Assembly: GCF_026130545.1 (NCBI RefSeq)
Contig: NZ_JAMOIM010000002.1
Location: forward strand, 1 to 64,000
Direction: 5' to 3'
Source of the DNA: Lichenifustis flavocetrariae
GTDB taxonomy: Bacteria; Pseudomonadota; Alphaproteobacteria; Rhizobiales; Beijerinckiaceae
DNA: 64,000 nt
In this document: one piece after another, positions 24,749 through 35,258 of the stretch
Numbering within the stretch: the first letter of the stretch is position 1
Layout: the number at the start of each line of letters is the position of its first letter
Made by a program: the position numbers and the translations under genes
The notes under the pieces: generated by a model
The model's database searches: none
What the model saw: only the letters and a program-made list of their open reading frames with translations
Told to the model about the DNA's origin: nothing

Positions 24749-24790
24749 CATTTCGCCGGGCAGGTGGAAATCCATCCGCCCGGCGAAATG
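24749..24790 (-). terminator. Hairpin between tig and clpP
   Basis: Perfect 13-bp stem, CATTTCGCCGGGC at 24749-24761 and GCCCGGCGAAATG at 24778-24790, with a 16-nt loop, starting 7 bp after the tig stop. No U-run, so it may attenuate rather than end transcription. Confidence 0.6.
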
Positions 24791-24796
24791 CCATCA

Positions 24797-26209
24797 TCAC
24801 TCGGTGGCGCTTTCCATTTCCTTGTCGCCGGTCGCGCCGTCGGACGATTTCGTCGCAGAGGCGTCATCTTCGACCTTCATCAACTCATCCCGCGACACGG
24901 TGCGCTCGTGCACTTTCGTCTGGGCGATGATCAGATCGACAACCTTCTCTTCGAAAAGGGGCGCCCGAACCTGCGCCAGGGCCTGGGGGTTCTTGCGGTA
25001 GAACTCCCACACTTCCTTCTCCTGGCCGGGATATTGGCGAACCATCTCGCTCAAGGCCTTGCCGAGTTCAGCATCTTCGACCTTCACGGCCGCTTTCTCA
25101 CCCACGTCCGCCAGCACGAGGCCGAGCCGTACGCGGCGCTCGGCAATCTTTCGATATTCGGCCTTTTGCTCGTCTTCGGTCGTCTTCTCATCCGCGAACG
25201 TCCGGCCCGACTGGGTCTGCTCCTGCTCGACCTGGCGCCAGATCTGCTCGAATTCCTGGTTCACCAATCCTTCGGGGAGATCAAAGGAATAACGCTTGTC
25301 GAGAACGTCGAGCAGCGACCGCTTCAGCTTGTCGCGGGAGGCTTTTGACAGGTCGTCCTTCAGTCTGTCGCGGATCGCACCCTTCAAGGCATCCAGATCG
25401 TCGAACCCGAAGCTCTTGGCGAATTCGTCGTCGGTGGCGACCTCACCGGGAGCCGCAATCGCTTTGACGGTGACATCGAAGGTGGCCTCCTGTCCGGCGA
25501 GCTTCGGCGACAGATACTGGTCCGGGAACTTGACCTCGACCTTGCGGTGTTCCCCGATCTTGGCGCCCAGCAACTGGTCCTCGAAGCCCGGGATGAAACT
25601 GTCAGAGCCGAGGACAAGGTCAACGTCCGTGCCGGCGCCCCCGTCGAACAGTTCATCTCCCATACGGCCTTCGAAATCGATCGTGAGCTTGTCGCCTTTC
25701 TCGGCAACGGCATCCTCGGCCGTCTTTGGCTCGTAGGCACGATTCTGGTCGGCCATTCGGGCGACCGACTTCTCGATATCCGCCTCGTCGATGTCGACGA
25801 CCTGCTTTTCGAGTTCGATGTCGTCGAAGGAGCCGACCTCGAATTGCGGAAGAGTCTCGACCGCCACCGTGAATGCGAGGTCGCCCTTGGCTTCCAGGGC
25901 CTTTTCAAGTTCAGCCTGGTCGCTCGACAGGTCGATCTTGGGCTCCAACGCCAGGCGGAGCTTGTGGTCCTCGACGATCTTGCGGTTCGCTTCGTTGACG
26001 GCATTCTGCACGACCTCGCCCATCAGGGATTTGCCGTAGAGTCGACGCAGATGCGCGGTCGGCACCTTGCCGGGCCGGAAGCCCTTGATGTTGGCCTTCG
26101 AGCGCATGTCCGCGAGCTCCGAATCGAGCTTGGACGCAAGGTCGGCGGCCGGCAGCACCACTTTATATTCGCGCTTGAGGCCCTGCGCGCTGATTTCGGT
26201 CACTTGCAT
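24797..26209 (-). CDS. tig: Trigger factor, ribosome-bound chaperone
   Basis: 470 residues. N-terminal ribosome-binding domain with the signature GFRPGKVP (43-50), FKBP-type prolyl isomerase domain around residues 160-245 (DKLTIDFEGRMGDELFDGG, GFEDQLLGAKIGE), then the long helical chaperone arms and an Asp/Ser-rich tail. It shields nascent chains at the ribosome exit. Heads the tig-clpP-clpX-lon block. Confidence 0.97.
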   Translation of the reverse strand: MQVTEISAQGLKREYKVVLPAADLASKLDSELADMRSKANIKGFRPGKVPTAHLRRLYGKSLMGEVVQNAVNEANRKIVEDHKLRLALEPKIDLSSDQAELEKALEAKGDLAFTVAVETLPQFEVGSFDDIELEKQVVDIDEADIEKSVARMADQNRAYEPKTAEDAVAEKGDKLTIDFEGRMGDELFDGGAGTDVDLVLGSDSFIPGFEDQLLGAKIGEHRKVEVKFPDQYLSPKLAGQEATFDVTVKAIAAPGEVATDDEFAKSFGFDDLDALKGAIRDRLKDDLSKASRDKLKRSLLDVLDKRYSFDLPEGLVNQEFEQIWRQVEQEQTQSGRTFADEKTTEDEQKAEYRKIAERRVRLGLVLADVGEKAAVKVEDAELGKALSEMVRQYPGQEKEVWEFYRKNPQALAQVRAPLFEEKVVDLIIAQTKVHERTVSRDELMKVEDDASATKSSDGATGDKEMESATE

Positions 26210-26313
26210 CGGTATCGCCTTCCAACCTTCTCAAACAAAACAGCTACCCTTGCGGGCGGCTCAACAGATTCCAAGGGCCTCAACGGGAGCCCGAGAGTGT
26301 CGCGGTCCAACGC

Positions 26314-26398
26314 TGGTGCGGGCGGAGGGACTCGAACCCCCACGATGTGAATCACTGGAACCTAAATCCAGCGCGTCTACCAGTTCCGCCACGCCCGC
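26314..26398 (-). tRNA. tRNA-Leu(TAG)
   Basis: 85 nt with encoded CCA. Acceptor GCGGGCG/CGCCCGC, anticodon arm CTGGA TTTAGGT TCCAG giving anticodon TAG, a long variable arm (GTGATTCACATC region) as expected for class II tRNAs, and T arm with GGTTCGAGTCC. Confidence 0.95.
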
Positions 26399-26567
26399 GC
26401 GGTCGCAACCCTACTCATAGGGCGACGCTTCTTATCAACGGTGGAGCGGGGATGCAGCAAGAATTTTCACTTGGGGCAACGTCTCGACATTGACAGGCAC
26501 GGGTGGACACAGCCCAACGCTGCTACCGATGGGTCTGGATAGCCTTGATAGGAAGGGAGCCGCCACT

Positions 26568-27935
26568 GTGATCAGCAAGCGACGCTTTGTGGCCGGAGCT
26601 GCCGCGGCCACCGTCGTGCCGTTGCTTTCGAAGGGCGGCAAAGCCGCCCAAGAGGAGGGAGCAGACTTCACACTGCGGGCCGAACAGGTCGATTTGCAGC
26701 TATCCGAGCAAGGTCCCAGTACGGCGCTCCTCCGCTATTCCGGGGCCGGCGCTCTTCCGGTGATCCGGATCCGTAAAGGTGCGGCGGCGGCGTTCCGGAT
26801 CCGGAACGATCTCACCGAGCCCACGTCCCTGCAATGGCATGGCCTGCGTGGCATCGGCGCGCTGGACGAGCCTACGGACATCCCATCCGACAGCATCGCT
26901 CCGGGCGAAGACCGGACGGCGCGGGTCCTGCCGCTCGACCCGGGAACGGCTTGGTTCCATCCAGATCCATCGGCATCGAATCAGACCGCGCGAGGACTTC
27001 GCGGTCTGCTGATCGTCGAAGAAAGCGAACCGCCGGCCGTCGACCAGGACCTGGTGGCACTGTTCGGCGACCACAATCTCTCGGCGGGTCATTCGTTGGA
27101 GTTCGGATCGCGAGGATTGTCCAACACCGTTGCGACCATCGTCACAACCAACGGGTGGCCGAGCCCCGAGACGGTCACCTCCGCGCTAGGGGCCCGCCTC
27201 CGCGTGCGTTTGGTCAATGGTTCGACACAACGCGTGATGGTCGTGGCCTGCGAGGGCGCGCGACCGGTGATCGTGGCGATCGACGGCCAACCCTCCGACC
27301 TCTTCGCGCCGGTTCGCGGCGTGGTGCCGATCGCCCCCGGGGCGCGGTTCGACGTGATGCTCGATATGCCGGCCACGACCGACGCTGCGGTGCGGTTCGT
27401 GCTGAAGGGAACCGAAGCAATCCAAGGGAGGGTCGAGCCCGAAAGGCCACTTCTTGTGATCCGAACCGCAGGCCCCGCGAAGGCGCCAAAGCCCCCCATC
27501 GCTCCGCTGGATCCGAACCCTGCCTTGCCGCGGGAGATCCCGCTCGAAGCGGCGAAACGGGTCGACCTCGTGATCGAGGGCGCAGCGAGATCCTCAGAGG
27601 ATCCTTCGGTGATCTGGACCATCAACGGCATCGACGGCAGGACTGCGTCGAAGCCGGTGCTCAGCGTCAGGCGCGGTGACGCGGTCACGCTTGGCTTTGT
27701 GAACAAGAGCGCGATGACGATCCCGCTCCGGTTCCACGGGCTCGTCTTGCGCCTTTTACACGCCAAGGATGACGGCTGGGAGCCCTATTGGCGGGACACG
27801 CTGCTGCTCCCCCCAAACAGCAGCAACCACGCGGCTTTCTTGGCGGATCGTCCCGGGAGATGGCCGATGACGAGCGGCTTCGATGACCTGACGCTTGCGG
27901 GTCTTCGTTGTTGGATCGAGGTCAAGCCAGCGTGA
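26568..27935 (+). CDS. Tat-exported multicopper-oxidase-like protein lacking copper ligands
   Basis: GTG at 26568 preferred: GGAAGGGAG lies upstream and it yields a clean twin-arginine signal (ISKRRFVAGAAAATV). The body (455 residues) keeps the three-cupredoxin layout: LQWHGLRG, GTAWFHPDP in the place of the usual WYHSH, and PLRFHGLVLRLLH near the end. The C-terminal HCHxxxH block is absent; at that place the sequence reads GRWPMTSGFDDL. It therefore cannot build the usual copper sites and may act as a structural or scaffold protein, as FtsP/SufI does. Convergent with nnr, overlapping 14 bp. Confidence 0.8.
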   Translation: MISKRRFVAGAAAATVVPLLSKGGKAAQEEGADFTLRAEQVDLQLSEQGPSTALLRYSGAGALPVIRIRKGAAAAFRIRNDLTEPTSLQWHGLRGIGALDEPTDIPSDSIAPGEDRTARVLPLDPGTAWFHPDPSASNQTARGLRGLLIVEESEPPAVDQDLVALFGDHNLSAGHSLEFGSRGLSNTVATIVTTNGWPSPETVTSALGARLRVRLVNGSTQRVMVVACEGARPVIVAIDGQPSDLFAPVRGVVPIAPGARFDVMLDMPATTDAAVRFVLKGTEAIQGRVEPERPLLVIRTAGPAKAPKPPIAPLDPNPALPREIPLEAAKRVDLVIEGAARSSEDPSVIWTINGIDGRTASKPVLSVRRGDAVTLGFVNKSAMTIPLRFHGLVLRLLHAKDDGWEPYWRDTLLLPPNSSNHAAFLADRPGRWPMTSGFDDLTLAGLRCWIEVKPA

Positions 27936-29487
27936 GAGGTTGCGTGCCGCCGCGCTCGGCCGCGCCACCTTCCGCCTGCAGCATCCGCAACGCCGCAGGG
28001 AGTTGTTCCGGAATGTCTTCCGCGATCAGGCCAGGGCCGAAAATCTTCGCCGCGATGGTATGCAGGTGATCGCCGGCCGCAGCGGCCTCGAATGCCGGCA
28101 TTCCCTGCGTCAGCAATCCCCCGATAAAGCCCGACAGGACGTCACCCGAGCCCGCTGTGGCGAGCCAGGGAGAGCCGCCGTCCGAGATCGTCGCCCGGCC
28201 CTTGGGGTCGGCCACAACGGTATCAGGACCTTTGAGCAAGACGACACAGCCGAGAAATTGCGCCGCCTTGCGGGAACGATCGAGCTTGGAGCCCGCCAAG
28301 ATCGCCGGCTCGTTGGAAAACAAGCGCGCGAATTCACCATCATGCGGCGTGATCACCACCGCACCCGATGTTGAGCGGATGAGATCCCGAAGGCGTCCGG
28401 CGTCGCCCGAAAAGCTTGTGAGCGCATCCGCGTCGAGGAGGCAGGCGCGTGGCGATTGCCCATCGCGCAGATCGGATCGCGGCGCCAGAGCGACGGCCAC
28501 GAGGCTCCGCGTGACAGCTCCAACACCCAGGCCCGGCCCCATGACGACGCAATTCAGCCGGCTATCTGAGAGGAGCTCCGCCAAATCGTCCGGACCATTC
28601 ACCTCGCGCAGCATCACTGCCGTGAGATGGGCCGCATTGACCGAGAGGGCATCCTTCGGGGACGCCAATGTGACCAGGCCGGCACCGATCCGCAAGGCAC
28701 CACGCGCCGCGAGGCGAGCCGCGCCCGTATGGGCCAGCGACCCCGACACCACGATGGTGTGGCCGCGCTTATATTTGTGTCCGTCCTGGTCTGGCCACGG
28801 AAAGGCCTGCAGCCAGACGGTCGTATCATTCAGCATCGTGGCTGGATGCGGCTCCAGGGGGCCGAGCCCGATGTCGGATACGACCAAACGACCGCGATGC
28901 CGCCGGCCAGGGTAGAGGTAATGTCCAGGCTTGGCGCATCCGAATGTCACTGTCAGTGTTGCATCGACAGCGACGCCGGTGACCATGCCGCTAGAACCAT
29001 CGACGCCGGACGGAATATCGACTGCGACGACGGGTGTGTCCGCGTCTTTGAGCCGTTGAACCAAGCGTTCCGCCTGCCCCGAAAGGCCCCGCTTGAGCCC
29101 CGCTCCAAACAGGGCATCGATCACCAGATCGGCTGCCGAGGGGTCAAAATCGTCCGGGCCATGTATGTCGCCTGGCCAATCCGCCTTTGCCCGGGCAGCG
29201 TCACCCGTTGAAGGATCACGCGGCTCCAGGACATGGACCGAAACCGACCACCCGCGCTCTTTGAGCAGACGGGCCGCCACGAAACCATCCCCGCCGTTGT
29301 TGCCCGGCCCGCACAACACCGCAGCAAAGCGTGATGCCCCTGGCAGCATGACCTCGCAGGCATCGGCAACAGCCCGACCGGCACGTTGCATCAGTGTATA
29401 GCCGTCCGTTCCCGCCGCAATGGTTCTTCGGTCCGCCTCGGCCATCTGCACAGGCGTCAGAAGGTTTGTCGGCGGTGTCGCCGTCAC
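27922..29487 (-). CDS. nnr: Bifunctional NAD(P)H-hydrate epimerase/dehydratase
   Basis: 521 residues, two domains. N-terminal epimerase (YjeF_N): VLCGPGNNGGDGFVAARLL and AVDIPSGVDG. C-terminal ADP/ATP-dependent dehydratase: GHTIVVSGS, VVMGPGLG, VITPHDGEFARL, LLKGPDTVV and TAGSGDVLSG with the catalytic Asp. It repairs damaged NADHX/NADPHX in the cytosol. Located before glnB as in many Rhizobiales. The 248-bp gap to glnB holds the divergent promoters. Confidence 0.95.
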   Translation of the reverse strand: MTATPPTNLLTPVQMAEADRRTIAAGTDGYTLMQRAGRAVADACEVMLPGASRFAAVLCGPGNNGGDGFVAARLLKERGWSVSVHVLEPRDPSTGDAARAKADWPGDIHGPDDFDPSAADLVIDALFGAGLKRGLSGQAERLVQRLKDADTPVVAVDIPSGVDGSSGMVTGVAVDATLTVTFGCAKPGHYLYPGRRHRGRLVVSDIGLGPLEPHPATMLNDTTVWLQAFPWPDQDGHKYKRGHTIVVSGSLAHTGAARLAARGALRIGAGLVTLASPKDALSVNAAHLTAVMLREVNGPDDLAELLSDSRLNCVVMGPGLGVGAVTRSLVAVALAPRSDLRDGQSPRACLLDADALTSFSGDAGRLRDLIRSTSGAVVITPHDGEFARLFSNEPAILAGSKLDRSRKAAQFLGCVVLLKGPDTVVADPKGRATISDGGSPWLATAGSGDVLSGFIGGLLTQGMPAFEAAAAGDHLHTIAAKIFGPGLIAEDIPEQLPAALRMLQAEGGAAERGGTQPLTLA

Positions 29488-29555
29488 GGCCTCACTGGTC
29501 CGCGTTCATTGCGCGGCTTGGGGCGGGTCGCACATTTCATGTGCTTATTCCTTAG

Positions 29556-30074
<519 letters not shown>

Positions 30075-30134
30075 GCGCGTCGCGAGGTTCGTGCGGCGAA
30101 GCACGGGCCGAAGGGCAATCTCGAGAGGAAACCA

Positions 30135-31544
30135 ATGAAGACCGCCCAGGATGTTCTCAAGGCGATCAAGGACAACGACGTCAAATACGTCGACTTTCGC
30201 TTCACCGATCCGCGCGGCAAGTGGCAGCATGTGACCTTCGACATCTCGATCGTCGATGAAGATGCCTTCTCGGACGGCGTCATGTTCGACGGCTCGTCGA
30301 TTGCCGGTTGGAAGGCCATCAACGAATCCGACATGACGCTCATGCCGGACCCAGAAACCGCTTGCATGGACCCGTTTTTCTCAGCCTCCACCATGTCGAT
30401 CGTATGCGACATCCTGGAGCCCGCCACGGGTGAGCCTTACGGTCGCGACCCACGCGGCGTAGCAAAGAAGGCGGAGGCCTACCTCAAATCGACGGGGATC
30501 GGCGATACGATCTTCGTGGGCCCCGAAGCCGAATTCTTCGTGTTCGACGACGTCCGCTTCAAGGCCGATCCCTACAACACCGGCTTCATTCTCGATTCCA
30601 TCGAGCTGCCGTCGAACATGGATACGGCTTACGAGGGGGGCAACCTCGGCCACCGCATCCGCACCAAGGGCGGTTATTTCCCGGTGCCCCCAATGGATTC
30701 GGCGCAGGACATGCGGGGCGAGATGCTGGCCGCGATGGCCTCGATGGGCGTCAAGGTGGAGAAGCACCACCACGAAGTGGCCTCCGCCCAGCACGAACTC
30801 GGCATGAAGTTCGATAAGATGACGCTGATGGCCGACGGCATGCAGATCTACAAATACTGCATCCATCAGGTCGCCAACAGCTACGGCAAGTCTGCGACGT
30901 TCATGCCGAAGCCCGTTTTCGGCGACAATGGCTCCGGCATGCATGTGCATATGTCGATCTGGAAAGATGGCAAGCCGGTTTTCGCGGGGGACAAATACGC
31001 CGACCTCAGCGAGACCTGCCTGTTCTACATCGGTGGTATCATCAAGCACGCCAAGGCCCTCAACGCGTTCACGAACCCGTCGACAAACTCCTACAAGCGG
31101 TTGGTTCCGGGCTATGAGGCGCCGGTGCTGCTCGCCTATTCGGCTCGTAATCGCTCGGCGTCTTGCCGCATCCCCTATACGGCGAACCCGAAGGCCAAGC
31201 GCGTCGAGATCCGGTTCCCCGATCCGACCGCCAACCCCTATTTGGCGTTCTCGGCGATGCTGATGGCCGGTCTCGATGGCATCCAGAACAAGATCCACCC
31301 GGGCGACGCCATGGATAAGGATCTCTACGATCTGCCGCCGCAAGAGTTGAAGCAGATCCCCACCGTGTGCGGTTCACTGCGGGAGGCCCTTGAAAATCTG
31401 AAGAAGGATCATGCCTTCCTGACGACCGGCGGCGTGTTCACGGAGGATTTCATCGAATCGTTCATCGAACTGAAGATGACCGAGGTCATGCGCTACGAAA
31501 TGACGCCGCACCCGGTCGAGTTCGACATGTATTATTCGGCCTGA
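30135..31544 (+). CDS. glnA: Glutamine synthetase type I
   Basis: 469 residues, typical GSI-beta length. Opening [23 protein letters not shown], active-site signatures [20 protein letters not shown], and the ATP-binding [16 protein letters not shown]. The adenylylation Tyr lies in DLYDLPPQE near position 398. It condenses glutamate and ammonia. AGAGGA precedes the ATG. Controlled by P-II and adenylylation in related species. Confidence 0.98.
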   Translation: MKTAQDVLKAIKDNDVKYVDFRFTDPRGKWQHVTFDISIVDEDAFSDGVMFDGSSIAGWKAINESDMTLMPDPETACMDPFFSASTMSIVCDILEPATGEPYGRDPRGVAKKAEAYLKSTGIGDTIFVGPEAEFFVFDDVRFKADPYNTGFILDSIELPSNMDTAYEGGNLGHRIRTKGGYFPVPPMDSAQDMRGEMLAAMASMGVKVEKHHHEVASAQHELGMKFDKMTLMADGMQIYKYCIHQVANSYGKSATFMPKPVFGDNGSGMHVHMSIWKDGKPVFAGDKYADLSETCLFYIGGIIKHAKALNAFTNPSTNSYKRLVPGYEAPVLLAYSARNRSASCRIPYTANPKAKRVEIRFPDPTANPYLAFSAMLMAGLDGIQNKIHPGDAMDKDLYDLPPQELKQIPTVCGSLREALENLKKDHAFLTTGGVFTEDFIESFIELKMTEVMRYEMTPHPVEFDMYYSA

Positions 31545-31567
31545 TCACCAACCTGACATGACTTAGG

Positions 31568-31603
31568 CAAGAGCGGCCCTCGGGCCGCTCTTGTTGTTTG
31601 GGC
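31568..31603 (+). terminator. Terminator of glnBA
   Basis: 12-bp arms, CAAGAGCGGCCC (31568-31579) and GGGCCGCTCTTG (31582-31593), followed by TTGTTTG. It lies 23 bp after the glnA stop. The rest of the gap to 31827 shows nothing recognisable. Confidence 0.85.
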
Positions 31604-31827
31604 GGTGCTCGAAGGCAGTGCGGATTTGCGCCTCATTCGAATGAAGCGTCGCGGAAATCCGGACCGGGAAGCCTCTGTGCGCAAGGTCGGAGGATAACCC
31701 GATAGCTGGCGCCTTATCGCCTGGAACCGGGAATACGGCTTCGGATGCTTGAATGCGGTAGTCACAAGCGGGGGATCTGCCCCGGCGCAGCCTACCGGCC
31801 GAGAACCACGTAGGAGGACATGCTGGG

Positions 31828-32163
31828 ATGGGGCGATTGCGATCGGACTTTTGGGTCTCGGCCTACCTGCGCCGCTGCGGCGGACAGGCGATCCCGGCTA
31901 TGCTGCGCCGTCGCGGCTCCGCCGAGGCCGGGGCAATCCTGATCAAGCTCGATTGCCTCGACGGGACCGCGGCTCTATTCGGCCCAACGCCGCAGACCGA
32001 GGTCGAGGACCGGGATACGGCGCGCAGCTTCACCCGGATGCACAAGGATGAGCGAATCAGCACTGTCGACGCGGAGGCGCGACTGGCCCGAGAGATCAGT
32101 TACGACCCCGATCTATGGATCGTCGAAGTCGAGGACCGCGCGGGGAGAACCCTGCTCGATTGA
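31828..32163 (+). CDS. DUF1491 family protein
   Basis: 111 residues. SDFWVSAYLRRC, then AIPAMLRRRGSAEAGAILIKLDCLDGTAALFGP, matches the DUF1491 family of alphaproteobacteria, whose role is unknown. AGGAGG lies 10 nt upstream of the ATG at 31828. The gene ends 9 bp before the 3' end of the convergent dipeptidase. Confidence 0.88.
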   Translation: MGRLRSDFWVSAYLRRCGGQAIPAMLRRRGSAEAGAILIKLDCLDGTAALFGPTPQTEVEDRDTARSFTRMHKDERISTVDAEARLAREISYDPDLWIVEVEDRAGRTLLD

Positions 32164-32172
32164 GACCGGTCG

Positions 32173-33555
32173 TTACAGCGCCAGCGCGTTGAGCACACGG
32201 GCCCAGCTCCGCGCGCCCTTCTGAAACGAGGCAAGATCGTATTTTTCGTTGGGTGAATGGATCCGGTCATCGTCGAGGGCGAAGCCGATCATCAGCGTAT
32301 CCATCTTCAGATCCTGTTTGAACGACCCGACGATCGGGATCGAGCCGCCGCTCCCCGCCATCACCGGTTCCTTGTCCCACTCAGCCTGCAGGGCACGTTT
32401 CGCCCGGTTCAGGGCTTCCGATGAAAAGGGAAGCGCGAGGGCCGGGCTCCCACCGTGGCTGATGAACTCGACCTGACAATCGGACGGAAGGCGTTCGCGG
32501 ACGAAGCCCCGGAAGGCCTCTGCGATCTTGGCGGGGTTCTGCTTGCCGACGAGCCGGAACGACACTTTCGCGCTGGCCTTCGACGGCAGCACGGTCTTCG
32601 ATCCGCTCCCTGTATAACCGCCCCAGATGCCGTTCACGTCGCAGGTCGGCCGGGCCCAGATCTTCTCCAGCACGCTGCGATCCTGTTCCCCTGCCGGGAC
32701 CGAGAGGCCGACTTGCCCAAGGAAGTCGCTGTCATCGAAGGGCAGCGCCTTCCATTGGTCGGCCACGTCGCGCGGCAATTCTTCGACGCCGTCGTAGAAG
32801 CCCGGCAGCGTGATGCGGCCCTCCGCGTCGTGAAGATCGGCAATGATGCGTGCCACGAGGTGGATCGGATTGGTCGCGGCACCCCCATACATCCCGGAAT
32901 GGAGGTCGCGGTTCGCGGCCGTCACGACGATCTCTTCGAGAACGAGCCCCCGCAGCATGGTTGTGATCGAAGGTGTTTCGCGATCCCACATGCCCGTGTC
33001 GCAGACGAGCGCGAGATCGGCCTTCAACTCCGCTTTGTTCTCGGCCAGGAACGCAGGCAGGGAGGGTGAACCCGTCTCCTCTTCTCCCTCGAACAAAATG
33101 CTGACATCGCACGGCAATCCGCCGGTTTCCATGAAAGCCCGGCAGGCTTCGACGAAGGTCATCAGCTGCCCCTTGTCGTCAGAGGCTCCGCGCGCCACGA
33201 TGGCCTTCACGCCATCGACCTCTGTCACATGCGGCGCGAACGGATCGGTGTTCCAGAGGCTTCGGGGATCAACGGGCTGAACGTCGTAATGTCCGTAGAA
33301 CAGGACGTGCGGGACGTCGCGCCGCGTCGCCTTCGCGTGAGCCAGCACCATCGGACGGCCCTTTGTCGCACGAACCGAGGATTTGAAGCCGAGCCCGGAC
33401 AATTCGTCGGCCAGAAAGCGCGCCGCCGACTCGCATGCGTCCGCATAAGCGGGATCAGTCGAGATCGACGGAATGCGAAGCAACTCGAACAAGCGCCCGA
33501 GCGCCGCATCGCGATTCTCGTCGATCTTGGCCAATACGGCGTCCATGGCGGCCAT
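32173..33555 (-). CDS. M20 family dipeptidase/peptidase
   Basis: 460 residues. Metal-site motifs of the M20 family are in place: FYGHYDVQP, RGASDDKGQL, the catalytic FEGEEETGS, a conserved CDTGMWD, and the late SGGSIPIVGSF with a final His in RIHSPNEKYD. A lid/dimerisation domain (RDLHSGMYGG) sits in the middle. It hydrolyses dipeptides or acylated amino acids with two zinc ions in the cytosol; the substrate is not determinable. Confidence 0.93.
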   Translation of the reverse strand: MAAMDAVLAKIDENRDAALGRLFELLRIPSISTDPAYADACESAARFLADELSGLGFKSSVRATKGRPMVLAHAKATRRDVPHVLFYGHYDVQPVDPRSLWNTDPFAPHVTEVDGVKAIVARGASDDKGQLMTFVEACRAFMETGGLPCDVSILFEGEEETGSPSLPAFLAENKAELKADLALVCDTGMWDRETPSITTMLRGLVLEEIVVTAANRDLHSGMYGGAATNPIHLVARIIADLHDAEGRITLPGFYDGVEELPRDVADQWKALPFDDSDFLGQVGLSVPAGEQDRSVLEKIWARPTCDVNGIWGGYTGSGSKTVLPSKASAKVSFRLVGKQNPAKIAEAFRGFVRERLPSDCQVEFISHGGSPALALPFSSEALNRAKRALQAEWDKEPVMAGSGGSIPIVGSFKQDLKMDTLMIGFALDDDRIHSPNEKYDLASFQKGARSWARVLNALAL

Positions 33556-33707
33556 CGGAACTCTCCTTTACGCAGGCATCTGTGTCTGGCCCTCGTTCTA
33601 GCAAGGATGGTTCCGCCCGGTAAGACGTGCGGCCAGGCTATCCCGCGGCGATCAGAGCGCCAGCGGGCGCCCTGGTAGTCTTGACGCGCACTGAAGTGGT
33701 GAAGTGA

Positions 33708-34178
33708 TCACCGCCCTGCGACATTGCTGTATTTGGCGTCGAGGCCGTCAAGCGCCTTGACGTTGCTGGCCGAGGAACCTTTGGGGTCGAATTCGGAGGC
33801 CAGGAACATATCGACGATCGCCTTTGCGAGTTCCGGACCGACCACGCGGGCCCCGAGTGTGATGATCTGCGCGTTGTTGCTCTTCGCAGCCCGCTCGGCC
33901 GAATAGGTGTCATGCGCCTGTGCGGCCCGGATGCCGGGGATCTTGTTGGCCGCGATGCAAACGCCGATCCCGGTGCCGCAGAACAGGATGCCACGGTCGT
34001 AAGTGCCATCTACCACGGCCTTCGCGGCACGCTCTGACGTGTGAGCGTAGAATTCCGGTTCGCTCTCCTTGGGTGCGGAGAGGTCCGTGACCTCGATTCC
34101 CGCCTTGCCTTCAAGATGCTTGCCGATGACGTGGCACAAGGGGGCACCTGCACTGTCCCCGGCGATAACAACCTTCAT
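33708..34178 (-). CDS. rpiB: RpiB-type sugar-phosphate isomerase (ribose-5-phosphate isomerase B or EryI-like)
   Basis: 156 residues with the RpiB signature: GDSAGAPL at the start, catalytic Cys in [15 protein letters not shown], and the anion hole [14 protein letters not shown]. RpiB interconverts ribose-5-P and ribulose-5-P, and a close relative, EryI, isomerises D-erythrulose-4-P in erythritol catabolism. The divergent neighbour is a triose-phosphate-isomerase-like gene resembling EryH, which makes the EryI reading possible. Starts MKVVIAGDS. Confidence 0.88.
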   Translation of the reverse strand: MKVVIAGDSAGAPLCHVIGKHLEGKAGIEVTDLSAPKESEPEFYAHTSERAAKAVVDGTYDRGILFCGTGIGVCIAANKIPGIRAAQAHDTYSAERAAKSNNAQIITLGARVVGPELAKAIVDMFLASEFDPKGSSASNVKALDGLDAKYSNVAGR

Positions 34179-34421
34179 GTCCTGACTCCTATGCGGTCTT
34201 CAATACCGCCCAAAAACGAGGTTCGCGCCCCAAATACCAGTAGGAAACGCTTTTCAGATTCGAAAAGTTTTCGCGGCGGCAGCTGGCATCGATCAAGCCC
34301 GGTACGCGACTCAGGAGGGCGGTCGATGTTGATCCGTCGCCGGCAGGCCACTGTTGCCGCCTGGCGGGAATCGGTGGAGTTCTGAGCAATACGGATTTGA
34401 ACGTAGCCAAGCGGTGCACAC

Positions 34422-35186
34422 ATGACCAAGACGCCATGGATCGGAACGAGCTGGAAGATGAACAAGGTACGGGCGGAAGCACGTGCCTTTTGTGAGACGC
34501 TGGCGGCATCGCCGGTGGCGCAAGGCCATGCGGCACGGCTGTTCGTCATTCCTCCCTACCCCTACATCGCCGAAGCCGCGGGATTGCTCGACGGCACCCG
34601 GGTCAGGGTCGGGGCCCAGAACATGCACTGGGCGGAAGATGGCGCTTGGACCGGCGAGGTCTCGGCCCGGATGATCAAGGATTGTGGGGCGAGGCTGGTC
34701 GAGATCGGCCACAGCGAGCGGCGCGAGTTCTTTGGAGAAACAGACGAGACGGTGGCGCTGAAGGTTAGTCAAGCCGTGAGGCACGGCCTGCTGGCTCTCG
34801 TCTGCGTTGGCGACACGCACGCCGAGTTTGCAGCCAAACAAACCAGCGCAGCCTTGCACCGCCAGGTGTCGGCCGCTCTTTCGAAAGTCGACCGGAGTGC
34901 GCGGGACAGCATCGTGATCGCCTATGAGCCGGTGTGGTCGATTGGTGAAAAGGGCACGCCGGCCGAGCCCGACTTCGTGGACGCGCAGCACGAACTTCTG
35001 AAGACCCTCACGGCCGACCTGATGGGCGATCCGCTCGACATCGTCTACGGCGGCAGCGTGAACTCCCAGAACTGCGTGGCTCTGGCGACCCGCCCGATGA
35101 TCGACGGCCTGTTCATCGGCCGTTCGGCCTGGAAGCCGGAAGGCTATATCGGCATCGTCGACAGCGTGATCCGTGCGCTTGCATGA
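34422..35186 (+). CDS. Triose-phosphate-isomerase-like protein (EryH-like)
   Basis: 254 residues with the TIM active site: Lys in GTSWKMNK, His in EIGHSERREFFGE and Glu in AYEPVWSIGEKG. The opening TPWIGTSWKMNK and the loop WSIGEKGTPAEP differ from glycolytic TpiA (NGNWKMNG, WAIGTG) and resemble EryH, the L-erythrulose-1-phosphate isomerase of rhizobia and Brucella. Divergent from the rpiB-like gene with a 243-bp gap. The other ery genes are not in the window; a bona fide triose-phosphate isomerase function cannot be excluded. Confidence 0.8.
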   Translation: MTKTPWIGTSWKMNKVRAEARAFCETLAASPVAQGHAARLFVIPPYPYIAEAAGLLDGTRVRVGAQNMHWAEDGAWTGEVSARMIKDCGARLVEIGHSERREFFGETDETVALKVSQAVRHGLLALVCVGDTHAEFAAKQTSAALHRQVSAALSKVDRSARDSIVIAYEPVWSIGEKGTPAEPDFVDAQHELLKTLTADLMGDPLDIVYGGSVNSQNCVALATRPMIDGLFIGRSAWKPEGYIGIVDSVIRALA

Positions 35187-35258
35187 CGCGCAAAGAGAGT
35201 CTGCGTCATTGAATGGCCGAGGCAATCTGTGGTCTTGAGCTGCGGGGTTGGACGAGAC

